Positions 7,649 to 15,686 of a stretch of DNA of 59,067 nucleotides are shown here, piece by piece. Each line of letters begins with the position of its first letter. The stretch's first letter is position 1. The stretch lies in contig JAISVT010000035.1 of the NCBI GenBank assembly GCA_031271405.1, forward strand, positions 1 to 59,067, read 5' to 3'. The position numbers and the translations under genes were made by a program. Origin of the DNA: Candidatus Endomicrobium macrotermitis (GTDB lineage Bacteria > Elusimicrobiota > Endomicrobiia > Endomicrobiales > Endomicrobiaceae). The notes below the pieces were generated by a model. It was given only the letters and a program-made list of their open reading frames with translations. It did not search any database and was not told where the DNA came from.

Positions 7649-10529
7649 AAAATAACTCCATCGTTATAGTATCGTTTTTATATAAATATCCTCTTTTGGC
7701 TTTGGAAAAATCCGCGGCAAAATAAATATAAATTTTTCCGTCCGGCGGCACATTTCCGTATCCGGGCCGCCCCTGCCCGTCAAGCCTTGCCCGTTTGAAT
7801 CCCCGCCTGTCCAAAAATCTTATATCTTCCGAACGGTCATAATACGAAATGCCGGAACCTGCCTCCGCTTCGGCGGTTATGTCTCTCATTCCCGACCATT
7901 CGGCGTAAAATTCGTTGTCGGCGTAGATATTCCCGGAATCTGCAAAAATCCTGTCCGACGCTCTCCAAAACATCGGAATGAGAAAATTGCCGCTGCCCGC
8001 GGAAACCAAACCGGAAACGGTAGAAGTTGTCACCGCCGCATAAGAATGAGAAGATACGGCTATGCTGTTGTCCGTATATATCTGCAGTCCCCACGCCGCG
8101 TCTTGAAACCCTTCCGAAAACCATTCGGAAAGCTGCAATTCTATGTACTGCCCGGAAACCGCCGGCACGGTGCTTCCCGAAATTGCGGCTTCCTTATCCC
8201 AAAGAATTTTTTCCGCGCCGGCGCTTCCGCCGCCGGCTCTGTTTTTTAAATTCACGGAAACGCTCATCGCCGGAGCGGAAAAACCCGCTTTTTTCCAGAC
8301 TATATTATCGGCGTCAACAGGAACGCCGTTATCGTTTACCATAAACAATATTTCCGCAGTCTCCAGCATTACCGGACGCGTAAGCCCGGAAAAACCGGCG
8401 TCATTCAAAGGAATCGATACTTTTTGCCATCCTCCGTTTGACTCTGCCGCGAAAGACTCCAAATCCGCAGTTACATATTCCGTACCATTGCTTTTTATTC
8501 CGGCGGAAACCCCGTTTAAACCGGCGCTTCTTACGCGAAACTCCAGCGTTCCGTTATAAAATTCGGACATCGAACGAGCTTTTGCCTGTCCGCCTTCGGT
8601 AAAAAAGATCCCCCAGCCGCCGTTTGCCGGAGACTTTAAATAATTGCCGCCTTCAAATGCCGTACCGTCGGCGCTTTCGGCAGGGCCGCTGCCGTCAGAC
8701 CACGGGAAAAGAGCGGCGGAATCGACACCGCCGGCATCGAATTGCGCGCCGGTTCCCGACAGCCAGTCCGAATATACGCTATATACGGAATTCGATTTAT
8801 TCCCGTAAGGTTCGCTCTGTTTTTTTCTCCAGACAATGTGATCTATGTCGATTCTGTCGGAACCGTAATTTTGCGCAATAAAAAGATATGTCGTAGAACT
8901 CAGCATTGCCGCGGAAGTCAATCCCGAAAACCCGCCGGAATTTAAAGGGATCGAAATTCTTTGCCACTGCCCGTTCGGGACATACCCGAGTTCCCCCAAA
9001 GTCTTCGCCCTGTTTTCATCGGACGCCGAGGCGTTTTGCAAACCCGCGGAATTTATTCCTATTTTTACGTTCGAATAATTTGCCGAGTCTGCCGAAGCCC
9101 TTATGTAAAATTCTAAAGCGCCGCCGTAATATGCAGACATATCCCTCGGGATTTCCCCGGCAGCGTTTGCGTCTGAAAAATGATAACCCCATCCGCCCGA
9201 AGTACCTGTCCGCAGGTAATTATCCCCTTCATACGCGGTATTATTGCTTATATAGTCACTGCCGCCGCCGTCCCAGAAAGCTTTTGATATCTTGTCTTCG
9301 TTCCAGTCGATTTCGGTTTCATACGCCCCTTCTATGGTATCCGAATAAGCGCCGTATTCGTCTTTTCCTATATTTGCGGGAGGCGGCGCTTTCTTCCATA
9401 CGATATTATCTATGTCGACTGTGGCGCCGCCGCCGGTAAAATAAAATAGAAACCGCGTGGCGGTTAAAACCGAAGGAGAAGTCAATCCGGAAAAACCGGA
9501 AGAATTCAAAGGAATCGACACTCTTTGCCAATTACCGCCTGCGGCAAGGCCCAGCCCGCCGAGAGATTTTTCCATCAGCTGCGCTTTGGCGGTTATGCCC
9601 GCTTTGATGCTTGAGGCGTTTCCCGACAATACTCTTATATTGAATTCAAGAGAGCCGTTATAATACGCGGACATGTCCTGACGGTTCGAGTTCGAGGAAA
9701 ACTCAAAACCCCAAGACGCTTCGGACGGCCCGCTTCTGATATATTCAGTTCCTTCAAAAGCGGCATTGCCCGTTCGAATATCCGCGGACGCGCCCGAGTA
9801 AACCCTTTTGCTGATTTTGTTGGCATTAGACGCTTGCGGAGAAGCACCGGGAACGGTTTCGGAATAAACTCCGTACAAATAGTCTCCGATGCTTGCCGCC
9901 GTATCCGGACTCTTTCTCCATACTATGCAGTCGATGTCGAAAGTTACCGCGCCGCTTACTTCAACAAGCAGCGGAAGAACGACATTGTTCGATAAGCCCG
10001 CCTCTATAACCGAATCGGCGACTCCAAAAGCCGCTCCGTTAACCGGCAAAATAATTTTTTGCCAGTTTCCGTCGGATGTAAAAGACGGGTTTAACGATGC
10101 GATAGATTTGACCCTGGGCGTCTCCGCCCCGGTAGAAAAATGTTTCTCTTTATAACCCAAAGAAATTAAAGTTCCGGCATTCGGGGTCGAACTTCTTACC
10201 CAAAACTCGATTGTCCCGTTCATATACGCGGACATATTTTGAGGCGTTTTAAAATACAAATAGAATGCGCCGGCGTTTGAGGCCGCAGCATTAAGGTATT
10301 GCGCCCCTTCAAACGGATTATCATTTGCGGTCCTTACGCCGCCCGGAAAATATTGGGCATCGAAACCTACCGCGTCAGGAGAAACGGATGAAGTATCCCA
10401 ATCGGCTCCGGCTGCGGGAAACGCCTTATCGGAATATATAACATAGACATAATTACCAATATTGCCGGCAAAAGAAATGCCCGCAAAAAAAATCAGCATA
10501 GATAACGATGTAAAAAGTTTTTTTATCAT
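7641..10529 (-). CDS. secreted protein with four beta-rich modules (paralog of 1778-4126)
   Basis: signal peptide; four repeats ending in D.D.IVWRK/WKK; same C-terminal domain ending MELFYE. Confidence 0.75.
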   Translation of the reverse strand: MIKKLFTSLSMLIFFAGISFAGNIGNYVYVIYSDKAFPAAGADWDTSSVSPDAVGFDAQYFPGGVRTANDNPFEGAQYLNAAASNAGAFYLYFKTPQNMSAYMNGTIEFWVRSSTPNAGTLISLGYKEKHFSTGAETPRVKSIASLNPSFTSDGNWQKIILPVNGAAFGVADSVIEAGLSNNVVLPLLVEVSGAVTFDIDCIVWRKSPDTAASIGDYLYGVYSETVPGASPQASNANKISKRVYSGASADIRTGNAAFEGTEYIRSGPSEASWGFEFSSNSNRQDMSAYYNGSLEFNIRVLSGNASSIKAGITAKAQLMEKSLGGLGLAAGGNWQRVSIPLNSSGFSGLTSPSVLTATRFLFYFTGGGATVDIDNIVWKKAPPPANIGKDEYGAYSDTIEGAYETEIDWNEDKISKAFWDGGGSDYISNNTAYEGDNYLRTGTSGGWGYHFSDANAAGEIPRDMSAYYGGALEFYIRASADSANYSNVKIGINSAGLQNASASDENRAKTLGELGYVPNGQWQRISIPLNSGGFSGLTSAAMLSSTTYLFIAQNYGSDRIDIDHIVWRKKQSEPYGNKSNSVYSVYSDWLSGTGAQFDAGGVDSAALFPWSDGSGPAESADGTAFEGGNYLKSPANGGWGIFFTEGGQAKARSMSEFYNGTLEFRVRSAGLNGVSAGIKSNGTEYVTADLESFAAESNGGWQKVSIPLNDAGFSGLTRPVMLETAEILFMVNDNGVPVDADNIVWKKAGFSAPAMSVSVNLKNRAGGGSAGAEKILWDKEAAISGSTVPAVSGQYIELQLSEWFSEGFQDAAWGLQIYTDNSIAVSSHSYAAVTTSTVSGLVSAGSGNFLIPMFWRASDRIFADSGNIYADNEFYAEWSGMRDITAEAEAGSGISYYDRSEDIRFLDRRGFKRARLDGQGRPGYGNVPPDGKIYIYFAADFSKAKRGYLYKNDTITMELFYE

Positions 10530-10828
10530 TTTAATCTCTGAACCGCTTTTAATTATTTTCGGCCTTTATTTAATACAAATAAGACCGCCGCTATAGGAAT
10601 TGCCGTTCCTACAAGGCTAAAATATTAAATTTTGCAGCTTTTGCACCAAAATTATAGCATCATACAAAGGATTCTGCCATTATTTTTGCAGCTTTTGCAC
10701 CAACTACAGATTAAATTTGCCGTTAAACTTAGCTGTATCATTCTCAGGTTCTTGCGGGCGCAGCCTGTCCTTTTGGGGCGTTTTATGGTATAATTTTTGA
10801 ATATTTAAAATAGAGAAGTCATTCAAAA

Positions 10829-11962
10829 ATGATAAAAAAACTTCATTTGTACATCATCAGGGAATTCTGCGGTTCTTTCCTTTTCGGGCTGGCGGTCTTT
10901 TCGATGCTTCTCCTTTTAGACCAGGTATTTCAGCTTGTCGATTTATTCCTGTCAAAAGGCGTGGCGTTTTTTATTGTCGTAAAACTTTTCGCTTTCATAC
11001 TCCCGAACATACTTACGCTTGCAATACCCATGGCGGTGCTTTTCGGCGTTTTAATAGCTTACGGAAGGCTTTCGGAAGACAATGAAATTACCGCAATGAA
11101 AGCCAATTGCGCGGACTATAAAACGCTGTCGGTGCCGGTAATAGTTTTCGTATGCGCGATTTCCGTTTTTCTCATATTTTTCAACCACTTTTGGTCGCCG
11201 GCAATGCACAAGGATTTCAGAAATTTGTACGAAGAAATAATCACAAAGCGACCGCTTGTAAAACTTGATGAAAAAACCATCGTGAATCTCGGCGAATACC
11301 AGTTGTACGCCAACAAGGTCAACAGCAAAAACAACACTATGGCAGGGGTAAACATATATAAGTTCGAAAGCAAAAAGAAAGAAGCCGAAAACGCAAAAAG
11401 CTCTTCGACTTTAAGCGGCGGCGATTCGTGGAGAATAGCCGCCTCGTCGGCTTCGGTCAAAGTTTATTTAAACGGAGTGCAGCTTACCCTTTACAACGGG
11501 TATTGGCAAAGGGCAAACCCGTCGAACATAAACAATATGATACACATGACGTTTAAATCGTACGAATTCTTTATACCGCTCGGAGACGCTATAAAAGGAC
11601 AGTCGTCTTCGCTCAGGGAAACGGCTTCCGGCGAAATTCTTAAAACTATAAAAAAATACAAATCGCAAAATCTCCCTGCCCAAGCTTACGAAATCGAGTT
11701 TTGGATGAGGTGGGTTTTCGCGATAGCGCCTATAGCTTTTGTGCTTATAGCTCTGCCGATAGGTATAATGGCGGGAAAAGGCGGGAAAACGATAGGTTTC
11801 GGAATGAGTCTCGGGGTCATATTTTTCTATTATATGTTTCTTGTAATAGCCATGAACCTCGGAGAACGCGGGCATGCGCCGGTTTGGCTTATTATGTGGA
11901 TGCCTAATGCCGCGGTTTCGGTCTGCGGATTGTATTTGTTTACAAAAATGGTGAAAAGATGA
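10829..11962 (+). CDS. lptF: LPS export permease LptF (YjgP/YjgQ family)
   Basis: MIKKLHLYIIREFCGSFLFGLAVFSMLLLLDQVFQLVDLFLSKGV; YjgP/YjgQ pattern, followed by a second family member. Confidence 0.85.
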   Translation: MIKKLHLYIIREFCGSFLFGLAVFSMLLLLDQVFQLVDLFLSKGVAFFIVVKLFAFILPNILTLAIPMAVLFGVLIAYGRLSEDNEITAMKANCADYKTLSVPVIVFVCAISVFLIFFNHFWSPAMHKDFRNLYEEIITKRPLVKLDEKTIVNLGEYQLYANKVNSKNNTMAGVNIYKFESKKKEAENAKSSSTLSGGDSWRIAASSASVKVYLNGVQLTLYNGYWQRANPSNINNMIHMTFKSYEFFIPLGDAIKGQSSSLRETASGEILKTIKKYKSQNLPAQAYEIEFWMRWVFAIAPIAFVLIALPIGIMAGKGGKTIGFGMSLGVIFFYYMFLVIAMNLGERGHAPVWLIMWMPNAAVSVCGLYLFTKMVKR

Positions 11963-12015
11963 CATAAAATGTCGAGCCTGCACGCAGCCGCAGAATGACA
12001 TACCGTTACAGGGTT

Positions 12016-13098
12016 ATGATGAAAACTTTATATTCGTACGTTACAAAACAGTTTTTAAGAATATTTTTCTTTACCGCGTTTGCATTCGGTTTTATCGTTT
12101 TGATATCCGAACTGTTCAGGCAAATCGGTTTTTATATGGAGCATAAAACCGGGCTTTTGATAATAGCCCAGCATTTGTTTTCAAACATACCGTGGTGGGT
12201 AATTCAGGTGCTGCCGGTATCAACGCTTCTGGCGCTGCTTTTTTCTCTGGGGGAGCTTGCCAAAAGAAACGAAATAACCGCAATGAAAGCCGCCGGAATA
12301 AACCTTTGGAAAATAATAACCCTGTTTATGATTGCCGGCTTAATAATAGGCCTTGCGGACTTGGGCGCGAGGGAATTTATCGTGCCAAAAACTACGCTCT
12401 TTAACGAAATAGTAAAAAAAGAAAAAATACAAAAAGAAGAAATATTCGTAAAAACGGAGTTTTCAAACCTTATAGTTTCCCTGCAAAACAATACAAGGCT
12501 TTCGGTGGGATTCCTTGACACCGAAGAACAAATAATGAAAGACATAATTATCGAAAAATACAGCAATGATTTTACCCTTGACCGCCTGATTTTGGCGCCC
12601 GAAGGGTTATGGAAAAACAAAACCTGGGTGCTTGAAAACGGAGTTGTAAGGGACTTTGAAAATGACGCGTGGAAAGAGTATTATTTCAAAGAATTCGATT
12701 CGGGAATAACCCTCAAGCCGGAAGATATAGCTTTGAAAAAAATGCGCTATGAAATGATGGATACGGCGGACTTTAAAAAATACATAAAACAGTTAAGAAT
12801 TTTCGGACAGACTGCTTTGAAAGAACGAATAGCTTTAAACATACGCTACGCTTCCGTTTTCTGCCATCTTGTCGTAATGATGATAGGAATACCGTTTGCT
12901 CTGGGGCTGGGAAACAAACTCGGAAAAATATTGAGTTTTACGCTGGCTTTGGGAGCGGCTTTCGTGTACTGGGGCGTGCAGGCGATAACGCAGTCTCTGG
13001 GAGAAAACCATATACTGTCGCCGTTTATGGCCGCCTGGCTGCCGAATTTCATATTCTTTGCAATCGGGATTTACCTGCTGGTCAGAGTTAAGAAATAA
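12016..13098 (+). CDS. lptG: LPS export permease LptG (YjgP/YjgQ family)
   Basis: second YjgP/YjgQ protein; start trimmed to MMKTLYSYVTKQFLRIF. Confidence 0.85.
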   Translation: MMKTLYSYVTKQFLRIFFFTAFAFGFIVLISELFRQIGFYMEHKTGLLIIAQHLFSNIPWWVIQVLPVSTLLALLFSLGELAKRNEITAMKAAGINLWKIITLFMIAGLIIGLADLGAREFIVPKTTLFNEIVKKEKIQKEEIFVKTEFSNLIVSLQNNTRLSVGFLDTEEQIMKDIIIEKYSNDFTLDRLILAPEGLWKNKTWVLENGVVRDFENDAWKEYYFKEFDSGITLKPEDIALKKMRYEMMDTADFKKYIKQLRIFGQTALKERIALNIRYASVFCHLVVMMIGIPFALGLGNKLGKILSFTLALGAAFVYWGVQAITQSLGENHILSPFMAAWLPNFIFFAIGIYLLVRVKK

Positions 13099-13100
13099 TT

Positions 13101-13195
13101 GAAAGATTGGAAGTTCAGAAGCCCGGTAAAAGCAAAAGACAAAGCCGCTTTGCGGCGAAGCGGCCATGCCGTTGCCGAGCATCCAATCTTCTAAT
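13101..13195. repeat. period-8 inverted-arm element between convergent lptG and lexA (family i)
   Basis: GAAAGATT GGAAGTTC AGAAGCCC ... TTGCCGAG CATCCAAT CTTCTAAT. Confidence 0.75.
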
Positions 13196-13784
13196 TCTTG
13201 TATTCCCTCAGCAGATATATAAGTTTGCCTAAAACTTTATAATCTTTCGGATAAACCGGCGGGTATAAATGATTTGTCGATCTGAAACTTACTCTGCCGC
13301 CGCTTTTAACATAGACTTTTATCGCGGCTTCGCCGTCAATCAAAGCCACTACTATGTCCCCGTTGGCGATTTGATTGTTTTTTGATATTACCACAGTATC
13401 CCCTTCGACTATCCCCGAAGGCTCCATGCTGTCGCCGCGGACTTTTAATGCGAAACAGTCTCTGTTTCTTGTTACGTCGGTATTTATATATACGTAATCC
13501 TGCGCGTCTTCAACCGGCTCTAAAAAAGTTCCCGCGTGGACGTTTCCCAAAATCGGAACCGGCGAAAATTTCTGCCTGTCTGACAGTTCAAGGCCTCTTG
13601 CTATGGACTCTTTCCTGTTCAGATAGCCTTTTTTTTCCAGTATTTTTATATATTTCTGCACGGGGCCTATTGTGATATTAAATTCAGCGGCGATTTCCCT
13701 TATTGTAGGAAAATTTCCGTTCTCCAAAGAAAAACGTTTGATAAAGTCCAAAACTTCTTTCTGCTTTTCCGTAAGTTTTTCCAT
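13191..13784 (-). CDS. lexA: LexA repressor
   Basis: wHTH N-terminus; HAG cleavage site; RGDSMEPSGI Ser and EAAIKVY Lys of S24 peptidases. Confidence 0.92.
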   Translation of the reverse strand: MEKLTEKQKEVLDFIKRFSLENGNFPTIREIAAEFNITIGPVQKYIKILEKKGYLNRKESIARGLELSDRQKFSPVPILGNVHAGTFLEPVEDAQDYVYINTDVTRNRDCFALKVRGDSMEPSGIVEGDTVVISKNNQIANGDIVVALIDGEAAIKVYVKSGGRVSFRSTNHLYPPVYPKDYKVLGKLIYLLREYKN

Positions 13785-13804
13785 ATTTCCCCCTCTTTTA
13801 ACAA

Positions 13805-13892
13805 CAATTACAAATTACTGATTACCGATAAAAGACTAAAAAACTTTTGCCGTTTATCCGCAATTCGTCATTCGTAATTTTTAATTGAATTA
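13805..13892. repeat. period-8 inverted-arm element, AT-rich word family
   Basis: CAATTACA AATTACTG ATTACCGA ... CAATTCGT CATTCGTA ATTTTTAA TTGAATTA. Confidence 0.65.
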
Positions 13893-13907
13893 TCCCCTGA
13901 CAGGCAG

Positions 13908-13992
13908 TTGTCACCCTGCGGAGACGAAGTCTCTTGCAGGGTCTATAGAAAAGCCGTTATTTATAGATCCTGCGGCTACGCGCAGGATGACG
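13908..13992. repeat. REP-like inverted-repeat element (GTCACCCTGCG...GCAGGGTCTATA / TATAGATCCTGCG...GCAGGATGAC)
   Basis: extended imperfect inverted repeat; related copies at 174-204, 6366-6396 (half elements) and 22484-22563. Confidence 0.8.
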
Positions 13993-14104
13993 GACTTTAC
14001 TAATTCACATAATGGGATAATTCCATTTTTTAATTGTCTTTATTTATAGCATACAACCGTATCCCGTGTCAAGAAAAGCCGGATTATTATATAATTACTC
14101 CGCT

Positions 14105-14803
14105 ATGAAAAAGAATCCTTTGATCAAAATAGATTTCATCAAAACGCCTACCGGGAGTTTTTCAACCGTTGAAGGCTTAAAAAAGTACTGGAAAAGCGTT
14201 AAGCCTTTGATAGAGCAAAGAGAAAAGCATTTCGAAAACGTCCGGAAAAACGGTTCGGAAGAAGAAATTTTTGCGGAACTCGTATTCTGCCTTTTCACCC
14301 CCCAAAGCAAAGCCGTTTCATGCTGGGCTGCCGTCAATAAACTTGCCGAAAATGATATGATTTTTAAAGCATCGGCCGCAGAAATAGCCGAAACGGTTTC
14401 AAACGTGCGCTTTCACAACAACAAGGCGCGTTTTGTCACGGAAGCCAGAAACATTTTTACGTCAAACGGAAAAATGAAGATAAAAGAAAAACTTTCGTCT
14501 TTCGAAGATATTTACGAACTGCGTGAGTGGATTATAAAAAACATCAAAGGGATAGGCTATAAAGAAGCCGGGCATTTTTTAAGAAATATCGGCATAGGCA
14601 AAGATTTGGCAATACTCGACAGGCACATACTAAAAAACCTGAAAAATTTGGGTGCGATTAAAGAAATTCCGGAAACTCTTTCCCCTAAAGCCTATAAAGA
14701 AACCGAAAAACAAATGCAGGCCTTTTCGAAAAAAACAAAAATACCGATGTCTCACATGGATATGCTTCTATGGTGCAAAGAGTCCGGCGGTATTTTCAAA
14801 TGA
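14105..14803 (+). CDS. ogg: N-glycosylase/DNA lyase (8-oxoguanine DNA glycosylase, Ogg2-like)
   Basis: HhH-GPD: NIKGIGYKEAGHFLRNIGIGKDLAILDRHIL with Lys and Asp; start trimmed to MKKNPL. Confidence 0.85.
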   Translation: MKKNPLIKIDFIKTPTGSFSTVEGLKKYWKSVKPLIEQREKHFENVRKNGSEEEIFAELVFCLFTPQSKAVSCWAAVNKLAENDMIFKASAAEIAETVSNVRFHNNKARFVTEARNIFTSNGKMKIKEKLSSFEDIYELREWIIKNIKGIGYKEAGHFLRNIGIGKDLAILDRHILKNLKNLGAIKEIPETLSPKAYKETEKQMQAFSKKTKIPMSHMDMLLWCKESGGIFK

Positions 14804-14894
14804 TTTTTCCAACCCTTAAAGCCGGTATCCGTGCCGGCCTTTAAAAAACTTAAGAAATAAAAAATTTTTCCAGTAAAAACGGATTCCCGGCTAC

Positions 14895-14967
14895 GAAGCT
14901 CGGAAGTTCGGCAACGCTGTTGCCAAACTGCCAAACTTCTAAACTTCCAATCTTCGCCGCGAAGCGG
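14895..14967. repeat. period-8 inverted-arm element (family i) downstream of YbaB-like gene
   Basis: GAAGCTCG GAAGTTCG GCAACGCT ... TTGCCAAA CTGCCAAA CTTCTAAA CTTCCAAT CTTCGCCG CGAAGCGG. Confidence 0.75.
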
Positions 14968-14978
14968 CTTTGCCGTTC

Positions 14979-15278
14979 CTACATCAATCCGGGTATTTTC
15001 ATTCCGCCGGTGATTTTTTTTGCTTCTTCGGCCATAACGTCCTGGGCTTTTTTACCCGCCGTTTCAAAAGCTTTCAAAACAAGCTCTTCTATTTTTTCTT
15101 TCTTCTCTTTAAGCAAATCTTCCGGCATTTCGAAACTTAAAAATTCGTTTTTCGCGTTCACTTTTATTTTAATGCCTTTATACTCGACGTCCAAAACCTG
15201 AGCTTTGAGCTTTTTGTCCATATCGCTCAATTTACTTCTCATCGCCATAGCTTCTTTCGCCATCTTAAACAGTTCCAT
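14979..15278 (-). CDS. YbaB/EbfC family nucleoid-associated-like protein
   Basis: KAQVLDVEYKGIKIKVNAKNEFLSFEMPEDLL...LVLKAFETAGKKAQDVMAEEAKKITGGMKIPG. Confidence 0.75.
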   Translation of the reverse strand: MELFKMAKEAMAMRSKLSDMDKKLKAQVLDVEYKGIKIKVNAKNEFLSFEMPEDLLKEKKEKIEELVLKAFETAGKKAQDVMAEEAKKITGGMKIPGLM

Positions 15279-15501
15279 TTCGGTTTTCCCCTTTTTGATT
15301 TTTTTTATCCTTAATATTTTTCATATCCTTTAATATCAAAGCTCTTACGGGCACGAAAAGCGCCAGCCACAAGCCGACCAAAATCCACCCGGCGGTCGTA
15401 AAGCCCTTAAACAGCAAAATGGCGCCCGCTATTCCGCTGCCGGTGGAAAGTATGTAAGCCAGAGTTATAAAAAAAACGAATTTCTGCCTGCTTTGTTTCA
15501 T
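15265..15501 (-). CDS. small membrane protein (two TM segments)
   Basis: hydrophobic stretches; overlaps adjacent co-directional ORFs. Confidence 0.5.
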   Translation of the reverse strand: MKQSRQKFVFFITLAYILSTGSGIAGAILLFKGFTTAGWILVGLWLALFVPVRALILKDMKNIKDKKNQKGENRNGTV

Positions 15502-15686
15502 TATTTGCCCCTCGTTTTAACGTATTTGACTATGTGATAAACCGCAATATTTACCGCAAGCAAAGCCAGAGCCGCATACATCGCATATGTTTTGTCTCCG
15601 TGAACACGCCCTATATAACCCAAACCGAATATTTCGGCAAAAGACGCGGCGTACAAAAAAAGCTTCAGTTTCTTCAAAAAATCCAT
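15501..15686 (-). CDS. small membrane protein
   Basis: 61 aa, two hydrophobic segments, abuts neighbouring ORFs. Confidence 0.45.
   Translation of the reverse strand: MDFLKKLKLFLYAASFAEIFGLGYIGRVHGDKTYAMYAALALLAVNIAVYHIVKYVKTRGK

Noticed and set aside
8906-9439. 177-aa plus-strand ORF inside the four-module secreted protein
   Set aside because: Arg/Pro/Ser-rich antisense translation of repeated modules, no independent support
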